Below, in pieces: positions 45,801 through 56,300 of a DNA stretch of 64,000 bases (positions are counted from its first letter, which is position 1; every line of letters begins with the position of its first letter). Made by a program: the position numbers and the translations under genes. A model generated the notes under the pieces. That model was given only the letters and a program-made list of their open reading frames with translations. It ran no database searches and had not been told where the DNA came from. Origin of the DNA: Epinephelus fuscoguttatus. Its lineage: Eukaryota > Chordata > Actinopteri > Perciformes > Serranidae. Location: positions 22,027,207 through 22,091,206 of the forward strand of contig NC_064769.1 of assembly GCF_011397635.1 (NCBI RefSeq), written 5' to 3'.

Positions 45801-48800
45801 ATTAGCAAACCCCTATTGCAGCATGTTAGCATTTTTCACTGTTAGCATGCTGGTGTTAGCATTTAGCTCAAACCACTGTTGTGCCTCAGTACAGTACACC
45901 ACTATGGCTGCAGACATGTAACACGTGAACTCACTTTGTCTGAGCTGGGGGACGCTCCTGTGGCACAGGATGTCGATAAACTTCTCCTCATCAGTTCCCC
46001 ACTTATTCTCCCCTGCTTCATACAGAGCCTGGGTGGAGTGAGAGTGAGTGTGAAATCACATACAGCTTCAGACTGTAATGCTTTAGACAAAGTGCATCAT
46101 GTCATTTAAGAGTTTTTCAAGATTTGACATGTTAAGCAGTGAAAAAGCAGGTTAGACTCGACTCAGCAACAGTAGTGTGTGGTGCCTTCAGGGCCCATGA
46201 AGGTGTAAGGTCAAGCTACAGTAAAAGTGTCAAATAACAGCTAAAGAAGCGGGACAGCACCACACTTTCAGATTTGTCTGACACAGAAACTAAACTATTC
46301 TGTAGTGTCTTATTTAACATCACTACCATAATGCCTCTGCAATGAAAAAACATCAAAACAAGGTTAATGAACAATTCAGCCATAGAGAATTTACCTTAGC
46401 ATCTGCTTTAGCTTTGGCAGTATCCACATTGGTGCTTTGGTCTCTCTTCCCCTGTGAGGATGAACACAGTTTGTGACATAAGTGTGGATTTTAGGGGGGA
46501 AGCACAGGACAGATCCCCCTCAATATTCAGAATGTGCAAGTAGCTGAGGACTTCTGACAAAATTGAAGACATTTACACAATAAATTGATGCAGAAACGAC
46601 ACAAATTGGTGCATAAAAATTTAGCAGAATGCAGGAAATTAAGTGTCTTATGGTCTAAAGGACCCCCAGATGAGTCCTCCCGAATGTTGAAACAAAACTT
46701 ATGTCCTTATTTGTGACAGGTATGACAGGCATTTTAGCATACTTGTCACAGTTTGACAAACTTTCCAAAACAATACAAATCTCTTAAAAAAACACATCTT
46801 ATTTTTCTCTAAAATTCAGGCCTCTAACTAAAGACAGAAATATTAAACATTTTTCTTGAGGTGGAATTTTGTTCCATCACATATTTTAAGATCAGATAAA
46901 AATGTTCAGACCTGTGTCCCCTACAACAAATGCAAAGCTTTATGTCTGATTCTCATCTGTCAGGAATGCCAACACATCCCTGTTTAAATTTAACGTACAG
47001 TACCTCAGCCAAGATGAGCAGCGCTTTGGCATAGTCTCCAGAAACCTCTGACTTCAGATCATTAATCATCAGTCTCCCAGTTTCTTGAATGAGACAGCAA
47101 ATACAGAAGGTTTCACAATAATTACATCATCACAAACATCCCCAAGTGTTACACAATAATCTGAGTTACTACATTATTGGTGGAGTTACATACTGTGTGT
47201 TGAAGATACTAACCTTTAAGGTATGCTTCAGACAGAGCCTCGATCTGCCTGTTGGTCCTTGAGGCGAAGATTTCTGTCAGCGTACTCTCGGTGGTCCCTG
47301 CACCCTGTATGTGACGCACAAGTGAGTGATCATGGAGTGAGATGACAACGCATTTCGGCTGTTCTTATAACACTGATACATCAGCAGGTTTTGGAGCAGG
47401 GTCGTGTCATGTGGACATTAATCCGCCACAGTCTCACCTTGATGGCGTTGATGACTTCATGACAGTCGTAGACCTCGGGAGGTGTTATCAATGCTACTAA
47501 CAAGTCCTCAAAGTCTCCATGGGTGTCGCCCTCCAGGTCATCTACTAGTTTCTGGTGGAGCAAGGTTGATAACACACGTTCTGGGTCTTTGTCACAGCAC
47601 TTAGAAGTATGATTTAAAAGTGCAGTTACATACCCGCCCTGTGGTTTTCTCATAGGCCTTTGCGATAATCTGGCGCTGAGCATTACTTCTTTGGGTCAAC
47701 ACATCGATTAGCGTCTTTTCTGTCGTACCTGTAGAGGAGAGAACACAAAACAGGCTCAGCACTTACACTACACTTGGAGGGTTCATAGCTTTTCTACCAG
47801 CTGACAGATGTACACATTCGGTAAAATATTATTAAAGTGCTTTACATGTTTGACTGATACAGAATGATACCGATAATGGTGAGTTATTAACTTACCGAGG
47901 CCCTCTATGGCTGTCCTCAGTGCAGCCACGTCTGCGTCCACTTTGAAGTTAGGGTTGTCTTTCACAGTTCCTCTTACATTAGACTGATGAACACAGAGAC
48001 ACACTCATCATGACTCATACATGACAATGAAAAATGATCAGCAACTAACCATAAATCAAGAGCAAAGCTCCATGTACTAGCTTTTAGCATGGACAGATTA
48101 TGAGACAGTAGGCCCCTGGTCACAGATATCTCTTACATAGGGGCAAAACACACAGACTGTGTTGTGGTTTTGCCACCTTTTGTTGCTACTTAGCATCTCT
48201 TTGTAGCTGTTATGCATCTTTTTGTAGTTTTGCCTCTCTGAGGTCATTTTGTGTCTTTTTTGTGGTTGTTTTGTCCCTTTTTGTAGTAATTTTGTGCCAC
48301 TTTGCAGTTGTTTTGCATCTCTTTGTGGTCTTTTTGTGTCTTTTTCTCATCATTTTGAGTCTCTTCCTGATCATTCATTTATTTTCTGTAACGGGCGTAT
48401 CCTGTTGGGGGTCACAGGGTGCTTGAACCTATCCCAGCTGACATAGGACAAGAGGCAGGGTACATCCTGGACATGTCACCAGACTGTCACAGGGCTGACA
48501 TATAGAAACAGACAACCATACACGCTCACAGTCACACCCAATTAACCTAACCTGTATGTCTTTCGATGGTGGGAGGAAGCCGGAGTACCCGGAGAAAACC
48601 CACGCTGACACGGGGAGAACATGCAAACTCCACACTTACGTATCTACAGTAGTTTAGAGGAAATTTCAAAATATATATTGTGTGTCTCTATTTAGCCTAG
48701 AGAGAGACAAACAACCATTTACGCTCACATTCGCACCTATGACCAATTTAGAGTTACTGATTAACCTAACATGCATGTCTTTGGACTGTGGGAGGAAGCT

Positions 48801-49313
48801 GGAGTAACCAGCTGACCCATGCCGACATGGGGAGAACATGCAGACTCCACACAGAAGGGAGGTGATAATGCTAACCACTGCACCACCATGCTGCTGCTCT
48901 TCCTGATCAGTACATGTTTATATCAGTTACATTTTGCAGGTGAAGGTCATTGGGGCCCCTGACACCTGGGGCCCCTTGACACTGTGCACGAAAGGCTTTT
49001 GCAGAATTCCATCCATGGTTTATATGGCATATTGTTGGCTTTTTATATTCTCAGCTTCCCTACAGGATTTGTTACTATCCACTCAAGCAGTAGCAACCTA
49101 TGTAATCATCATCATCTTCATCATAATACTGCATGACAAAGGTAAGAGTATGTTCAACTTACTGTCACAGTCAGCGAGGAGGGGGAGTCCAAGAGCAGGT
49201 CTAAGTCATCCTACAACATGAGTCAACAAGTAATGCTTAAAATATCATCCATATTTCCTCATATGAAAAGCCTATACTCTAATTTAAATACAGCTACTCA
49301 CCCAAGCTGCCAT
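42822..49313 (-). CDS. anxa3: Annexin A3-like protein
   Basis: Thirteen coding exons in transcript order: 49313-49302, 49210-49163, 47983-47896, 47728-47634, 47551-47438, 47304-47214, 47083-47004, 46451-46395, 46028-45935, 45038-44943, 44809-44751, 44405-44283 and 42881-42822. They join in phase to 338 residues. Four annexin repeats follow a short N-terminus (MAAW, then [12 protein letters not shown]). Type II calcium loops GLGT, GAGT, KWGT and GVGT end at T51, T123, T207 and T282. The matching acidic residues D90, E162, E246 and E321 lie exactly 39 residues on in every repeat, so all four sites look intact. [21 protein letters not shown] and [16 protein letters not shown] are closest to ANXA3. 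Annexins bind acidic membranes with calcium. The exact teleost paralogue is uncertain. The 20-codon last exon follows a 1.4-kb intron holding transposons. Confidence 0.85.
42974..43810. mobile_element. Fold-back element in the annexin last intron
   Basis: The left arm (about 42974-43320) matches the copies at 5851-6190 and 9357-10870, with CCAACCTGGACA, CAGTACTGAGCG, GCCACTGAGAGGCTC and AGAGATAGAC. The inverted right arm (about 43678-43810) contains GGAGTCTGGTGGGTG, GGGGCTGTTTCTGG and GTCTATCTCTGTAGG. A SINE is inserted between the arms. The outer part of the right arm is missing. Confidence 0.65.
43454..43653 (-). mobile_element. tRNA-derived SINE, copy 3
   Basis: The minus strand carries an A-box-like TAGCGTAGTGG and a perfect B box GGTTCGATTCC. 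The family body follows (CAGCCTGTGGCCCTTTGCTG) and ends at an A-rich tail. Target duplications are CAATGATGTGAAT (43441-43453) and CAATGATATGAAT (43654-43666), with one mismatch. It is nested in the fold-back element. Confidence 0.85.
43820..44130. repeat. Possible hAT-related remnant with ATCGG motifs
   Basis: AATATCGGCTGCT near the left and ATATCGGCAAAAATCC near the right, with CGATATCAGTATTGGTTATCGG inside, resemble a known style of teleost MITE built from TATCGG motifs. The ends are not resolved. Confidence 0.4.
48165..48375. repeat. Degenerate TTTTGTRKY minisatellite
   Basis: Many loosely repeated units of about 20-24 bp, such as TTTTGTGTCTTTTT, TTTGTAGT and TTTTGCATCTCTTTG, run in tandem within annexin intron 2. 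The ends are diffuse. Confidence 0.6.
48383..48900. repeat. Two adjacent copies of a dispersed teleost repeat
   Basis: The first copy (48383-48643) has CCTATCCCAGCTGACAT, AGAAACAGACAACCAT, TGGGAGGAAGCCGGAG and CGGGGAGAACATGCAAACTC. A second, shorter copy (about 48700-48885) repeats the last three motifs. The pattern is widespread in fish genomes. I do not assign a transposon class. Confidence 0.65.
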
Positions 49314-49341
49314 TGTGTTGGATGCAGATAAAAGTCTTTAA
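49314..49341 (-). other. anxa3: Annexin 5' UTR part of exon 2
   Basis: A good acceptor (TTTTCACCAG on the minus strand) ends at 49342, so 49314-49341 would be untranslated sequence just before the ATG at 49313. A matching donor TAAG|GTAACA lies at 49757/49756, suggesting a non-coding first exon of unknown length above 49757. Confidence 0.45.
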
Positions 49342-49800
49342 CTGGTGAAAAGAGAAAGCAGACAGTATCAGCACCTTCATATCACTGTGCACGATTTATT
49401 TGTTTTTCCTCAGCTCTAGATTCCTTCTGCTGATGTGCGCATTTCTCTCCCACTTCATCTTGACTTTCACTGCCAGCGCTTTTGTTATCCACTTCTGTTA
49501 ATATACACAAATCCGTTAACTTATTGTAATAAATATGTTTGTGTAAATCCAAATTGACCAAGCCAATAAAGTCGAGTGGACGCGCGTACAGGAATAAAAC
49601 TGCAGAAAGTGAAAACCTCAACATGTCAGTGTCGATCGCTTCAGTCCAAAACAGTTTTCCCGATGCGTAAATCATAACGGAAACCTAAACGCAGATATTA
49701 CACACATGCGCATCCATAAAGACTGCGATCAAAAGTCATAAAACGGTATTTGTTACCTTAGTGAAAAGACAGGACAGATGTCAGAGGAGGAATTTCACAA

Positions 49801-51530
49801 TGTGCCAAATGCGCCACACCTTTCAGAGAAGTTGAGAAGGCAACGCCCATTATTAGGTGGAGGAAGTTGAATCATGGAGACGTTTTTACATAAACTCCTC
49901 CTCACTTGTACACAGTAACAGTGTTGCCATGTCATTTGTCTTATACTGTACAGACACAGAAAGCAGTAGGATTTATAGCCTACTGTGCCTTTCTCTGTAA
50001 CCTGACTCCGTTGCGCAACAATCTACCACTTTGAAGTAACATCATCTGCTGCAGAGTGTTTCTGAAACACTTCCTCCTGTACTCAGTGATCAGAATACGA
50101 CACAGAGACATGAGGAATACATTGAATGAATAGAAAAGAATATAACCTTTTCATTTTTGATGCATTGAATATGTCCTTTGTGGTGTAATGCGCTCTGATT
50201 TGTCGGTCATTTTAGTGTTTGGTGCTTGGATTTGTGAATATTGCTTTTCCTTTCAGACAATTTGCATTTTATGGAAATAAAACACACCATTTTAATTTGA
50301 AAATTTAAAATAAAGACATCACTTCTCTAAACATTTTTTCGCATATAACAACGTCATCTATTTCTGTAAATTAACCTTTTGTATATCAAAAAATATAGTC
50401 AACATCAAGCAAGAAGAATTTGCCACAAAGGCATTCATAAAATAAATGCAGAATTATTTCAGTGCCACCAGTAACCCACAGAAAGTGTTTCCCAAATCTT
50501 AGAAGCCATTAGGTTTCACTAATGAGCCAACAAGCTCTGTAATAACTTACAGTGGGTCCAAAGTCATGTTTGCGCTCAGGGTAGGAGCAAGGAGGACATG
50601 AGTCAGAGAGAAGGAAGAAGGACGTAAAGAAACAGGAAAACAAATATTTGTTCTTAACCTGCTTTTCTCTTAACATCATCAGTGAAGGAGCTTCATGTTG
50701 GGATCACTATTTTTCATCTACATACAGGCCTGCCTCAGTCAGACTAGCAGAACTATGTCATGTAAATAATAATAACAAATCATTTATTTTTTTGTAATTA
50801 TACAACTAATTAATGGTTTGGTTGGTATAAGCAAAATTCATAGATAGCCCTGCTTAACATCCTGAGGCAAAACTTGTATAGGCTATACTCTGCCATCTCA
50901 CCACAGCATCCTACAATGAAGACATGATGTTATCAAATGCAACCATGGCAACAAGGGTGACCTAAAGAAGACACCAACGTCCTCATCGAGCAGCAGCACC
51001 ATAAGTCATGTGTATAAACAGATAAATGTATAAAATCCAAGTGAGGTATGAAGTGATAGCCTATACTGAGAGGAGAGGGGCAGTTGCGACATCTTGTGGC
51101 CAATAGTAGAGGCTACAGCTGAAGGGACCAGAACATGTCAGAAGATATGAGGATTTGTGCATGATGACACGTTAAGATGCTTTTCAGTGGGTATGGACAT
51201 TTTTGGGGGGTTCAGTGTGTTCTTAACAGTTAGTCAAATGCAGCATGGTCATTTGCATGGTCGAATAAGATAAAATACACAAAAGGGGTTGGATTAAGTT
51301 ATTCCTTTCATCACTGAGGCAGGTCACTTAAAATACACTAGTGGCAAGTTATTTTAGTTCAAGCTGAATATTGATTGTAATTGTGATTTCTGTGGAGTGG
51401 AAAAAGAATATTAATCTTTTTTTCCACTGTATAGGCCTATACAGGATTGGATTAATGTTGCCAGCTTTCTAAAAGAGAAACTTAAGATAAATGTTGAAAT
51501 ACTTGTTTGATGTTACGCTATTTATTTAAT
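49801..51530. other. Intergenic between annexin and edem3, nothing recognised
   Basis: This contains the likely upstream region of the annexin gene and AT-rich DNA. No exon, RNA gene or complete transposon was recognised. Confidence 0.45.
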
Positions 51531-51645
51531 TATTTTTATTTTATTTTATTTTATTTTATTTTATTTTATTTAACCTTTATTTAACCACGAAGTCCCACAG
51601 AGACTGAAAACCTCTTTTACGAGAGAGACCTGACCAAGGAAGCGG
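51531..51645. repeat. (ATTTT)n array attached to a dispersed repeat
   Basis: About eight ATTTT units (51531-51571) run directly into TAACCTTTATTTAACCA and then AAAACCTCTTTTACGAGAGA and GACCTGACCAA. That sequence is typical of a very common animal repeat whose end is a microsatellite. The copy is partial. Confidence 0.7.
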
Positions 51646-52519
51646 CCAATCAAAACACATTTAAAATGCAACAAATACGACCTATAAATAATAAATCTGA
51701 ATAAATATGAATACAAAATCCACAATAAAACAACACCTAATTTAATTTTGATTAAATTAGGTGATAAGCTTAGATTAGGTGATAGATAAGCTTGGAAATA
51801 ACATGTTGTGTAGTATCATACGAATCTTAATTATTTTTTGGAAAATTCCATATTTATAAGAAAAAAATAAATCAGAAACCAAGTCGACTTTCCTGCGCTT
51901 ATTAATGAACTTCAACAATATAGAACCATGTTATCTAAAGTTAAAAACAAAGAAGCTATCAAATGAATTAGTTATTAAATTGTTATTTTACTATTTATTT
52001 TTTTAATTGAATTTCCCCTCAGGAGGATGAATAAAAATAAAGTATATAAATATAAATATATATATGTATATATGTATGTATATTTGTTTCATTTTATTCT
52101 ATTTTATCTGTTCATTATTTTTGAATTTGTGCTTTATTTATTGCTGCCTATGTATCTGTTTGTATTTCTGTAAATTAATTTGTGCACAATAAACAAAGTA
52201 GGAAATAAAGACATCCTCCCTGACTCCACCTACCTTGTGACGCATGTCTCGTCTATTAAAATGTCGAGTGTATGCCCTGAGTACAATCTGCCAGGAGACC
52301 TTTCCTCTGTGCCTGTACAACAATATGACCACCATTACACTGTCAGATGGCAACACTACGCATAAACTTAATTTAAACTTTCTATAGATTAATATATAAC
52401 CATTTAAAATGTGGGACTTGCCGAAAGGGAGACTTCAAGTCAGCCTACGTGGGAGTACTGGCATGCCTAACAAATTAAACTCCGGGCTGAAATACCCCAT
52501 AGTAACAGTACAGCCCCCG
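51646..52519. other. AT-rich intergenic, nothing recognised
   Basis: Long A/T runs and TATATG repeats (about 52040-52085) occur. No conserved exon was seen. Confidence 0.5.
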
Positions 52520-53175
52520 CTGCCGGGTAGCAAAACAGCCTGACTGTTCTTTGACAGCTGCTCGGTCCTCGACGTCAGGGTGCTGTATGTCCGCTATGAT
52601 ACTCGGCGACGTGTCATCGACCGTTTAACTGTATGACAGTCAGTTTACACTGCGAGTGAGCCACGTCTTTTAAGACCAAGCTGACGTCTCGTCCGAGTTT
52701 GTTTTTTAAATTTAGCTACTAAGCTCGTGAGCTAACTAACTAGCATTACTGACAGCTAGCTAGCAACTTGTTAGCCGGCTAGCAACAGGGATCCTCCCAG
52801 CACTGTGATGGCTAGCAAGCGGTAGCGACACTTTCTCTTTCCAAATTTGGTAACTGTGTAAATATTTTCTTAATATTTATTTACATTATTTTAATTTAAC
52901 AAGACGTGTGTTGTTAGCTCTCTTGGGCTTTCTCTGTTTAGCCAGTGTTTCGTGGTGAGTGTGGTTTTTCTGTGCAGGTTAAGGTCAGCAGTCATTGTTT
53001 ATCGAGGCTCAGCTGTGTCTAGCTGCCTCTATTGTTTACATGGATACGGTCAGCTGAAGTGCACCGCGGGCATGTGCTCGTTACAATACTGGATCAGCTG
53101 CACAACAACCTCAGTGGGCATGTGGAAATGGAGCTGGGAGGTAGCTAACATCTATCTACAGCCGACTCTACCGAA
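52520..53175 (+). promoter_or_regulatory. edem3: Putative edem3 promoter and 5' UTR
   Basis: This is a GC- and CpG-richer block before edem3. Four ACGT-core sites lie within about 120 bp: GACGTCA (52571-52577), GACGTGTCA (52608-52616), CCACGTC (52661-52667) and TGACGTC (52682-52688). ACGT cores are the contacts of XBP1 and ATF6/CREB-type factors. EDEM genes are reported targets of the unfolded protein response. Function here is inference. Confidence 0.5.
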
Positions 53176-53229
53176 ATGAGGATGACCGGGGCTTTGAAGG
53201 AGGACAGCTGTGCCTGCTGGACTGTTTGA
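53176..53229 (+). promoter_or_regulatory. Upstream ORF before edem3
   Basis: A 17-codon frame (MRMTGALKEDSCACWTV, stop TGA at 53227-53229) lies in another frame 72 nt before the edem3 start. Its start has a purine at -3. If transcribed in the 5' UTR it would be met first by scanning ribosomes. Nothing suggests that the peptide itself is functional. Confidence 0.5.
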
Positions 53230-53301
53230 CTTTGTGTGGGTGTTGGACAAAGGACAGGAGTGTGTTTGCCCATATCAAAGCTTAACCGGAAGCTAGACGA
53301 G

Positions 53302-56300
53302 ATGCGGAGAGTAGGAGATATACTGCGCCGGGAACTGGTCCACATCTCTGGCACTGGGATGCTTCTGAAGACCCTACTGATCTCCAGTCTGCTTGGCTGG
53401 GCGACATGTCAAGAGAGCCAGAGCATGACACCTGAGGAGAAGACTGTTATTAGGTGAGGAATGTTTAGACTCACAGTCTAAAGTTTGTTTAGACGTGCTT
53501 GTGCATGAGTGGCCGGGGAAGTCCATGCAATGAGGATGCATTTATATTTCCTTCTTTTTTTTTGCAGGGACCAGATTATTGAAATGTTTGACCACGCTTA
53601 TGGCAGTTACATGGTAAGGTCACTTTGATGCAATCGTTTTAATAATGGGAACACTTGTAGTAGAATGAACAGCTTTATTATTAGACTAATGTGTCTTTTG
53701 CTCTTCATCACTATAATCCAGTTAAGAAAAGCTCAGTGGCTGCTCCTCAGTGCAGTTGGATTTGATTTAGTGGGCTTGGGCAGAAAGCAAACATACAGGA
53801 TTTTGTTGCAGCTGCCTGGTACAGCAGATGCCAGCAGAACACTACATGATTCACGGTGCCCTTAATATTGATTTAACTTTTGTCAGTAGTGATAGATGTC
53901 ATCCAGGGGTGAGGAAGTAAGTAATGAGAGTGTACAACCGGAGGTGTCGGGGTCATGGGTGGCCAGACTTATCCCGCAGCTCGGAGTTTTAAATGTAAAA
54001 ATGCAGTGTCTGTTTAAGTATGTAGCTTTAGGCTGCTAGTTTCTTTCCCTCCTAGAGAATTTTCAACCCTTGAGCCGTCTTTCCTTAATGACACATTTTT
54101 CAGTTACTGTTGTTTGCGTTGCAGAAATACGCCTATCCAGCAGATGAGCTGATGCCTCTCAGCTGCAGGGGGAGAGTTCGCGGTCAGGAGCCAAATAGAG
54201 GGGACATAGATGACTCCTTGGGGAAGTAAGTTCAGTTTAATAACCTCAAACAAACAAGCTCTGTATTTTTAATCCATTATTTTAAATCAAAGCTATAAGC
54301 TCACAGTCAAAAGGCTTTTGTGTACATTTACTAGCTTGAAGTGCTATGTCTGTCATAGAGCTGATTGTTAAAATGTGACTGCACGTTATCAAAACATATT
54401 TGCTTGAGTCTGTCCAGTGTACTATGTCTGTCTCCACACTGTCTTTTATCTGCTTTCAAGATTAGAATGTTAAAAAGACAGAGAGTGGAAGAAGATAAAC
54501 ACGCCTGTGTTTTGTCTGCAATTTCTTACTTTTTTAATTAATCTTAATATTAACTTTCCATCTAAAGTTATGTGGAGCTACTTTGTCTTCCATGTTGTAC
54601 TATTAAATAAAACATTAAATTGAGCAATAAAATGCTTTCAACTTCATATTAAATGTGCTTTGGATAACCAATAATAATATTTTTTTTATTTTAAAATATT
54701 TTGTCATAAATAACTACATTTAAAAATATGTCTGGAATACATTTTTATTTTATTTTATTTTTCATTTTTTAAATTTGATTTGTTTTTATTTTATTTTATT
54801 TATTTAGAAATTTTTATTAACATTTTAATTTTATTTTTTAAATACATTTTTTTTACTATAAATATGAGAAAATATGGACTTAACACAAAATGTCATTTTT
54901 ATGTAATGTCAGAATGTCTTGTCTTAAAAGGTATTTTGAATTTTTAAAGATGGGCTAATTTCTTTATATAATACGATTGTGTTTGTTTCAAACAGCTTTA
55001 ATTCAACATGGAGAAGATGCCCTAGTTTTACAGGAATACATAAATTAGATGCTAATTCAAGTCAATTAAATGTACAAGAAGGCAATAAATCACAGACTTG
55101 CAGTACAATACATCCATTTTTCACTGCAAATTCAACATTTAACAGTGTGTGGCTCGTTGAAATGAAACTGGATCAGTGGGAAAGTGGGACACTGCTCCAC
55201 TGTGTTGTGCCAGAGGCTTGCATCATCATAACATGTCGTCCACCTTTTCTGTAGGTTTTCTCTCACACTGATCGACACCCTTGATACCCTGGTGGTGAGT
55301 GTGTTCTCTGTTTACAAGTGTACAAGTAGTTTTTGTTTGTGTCTTTTATTTCTCACCATGCTTTTGTTTGCAGGCTTTTTTCCTCTTCATTTGACGGTAG
55401 ATTTATTTGTTCCTGTCTGTGTGTGAGCAGGTGTTAAATAAGCTTGATGAGTTTGAGGACGCAGTGAGGAAGGCTGTGACAGATGTGCGCCTGGACAATG
55501 ATGTGGTGGTGTCTGTGTTTGAGACCAACATCAGAGTGTTAGGGTATGAAACATGCCTCTCATTTATTCACTTTTGTACTCTGTAAATATACTTTTATGC
55601 TCTTTTTAATTGATTAGTCTTAATAATTACATCTGGCTGAAGCAGATAATTCCTCTGAATGTAAAATTACTCCACATCAGCACAGAATATTATTATTACA
55701 AGACAAAAGGCCATGCTGTATTAAATATCTCAACCTGTCCAGCCCAACTTTTCTGTTTAATTTATCTTTCTTTTCTTCCTTTACTTAATTCTTCCCAGAG
55801 GGCTTCTGGGAGCCCACGTGATGGCCGACCTGCTACGGCAGCGTGGGGAGAGGATGCAGTGGTATCGTGATGAGCTCCTACACATGGCCAAAGAGCTGGG
55901 CCATCGATTACTGCCTGCCTTTAACACCACAAGTGGCCTTCCCTACCCTAAGGTTTTCCTTATTTTATTGTTAAATATCACAGGTGTTATTTTAGATGTA
56001 TCTGCATTTGACTAACTGCACGGATGGCAAATAGTTCCTCACAGTCAGTGCACCACAAAGGAACTAATGAACAAAATATAACTTACTTTAGTTCAGTATA
56101 GTGCACCCTGACCAGCTCAAACCATTTTGGAAGAAACACGCAGTGAACAAATGTAAACCCATGAAAAAAAATTCCAGAAATGATTCGAGCTGAGTTCATT
56201 TTAAGAACCTAAAGTAGACAAAAATGTTGTACAACAAGTGACAAGATTAATGTATCATTTTTTGGTTTTCCAGGTGAATCTGCGGTACGGAGTCCTCAAC

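Noticed and set aside
49382-49675. 97-codon open frame on the minus strand near the annexin start
   Set aside because: It lies in the predicted intron between the annexin non-coding exon and the MAAW exon, with no recognisable domain.
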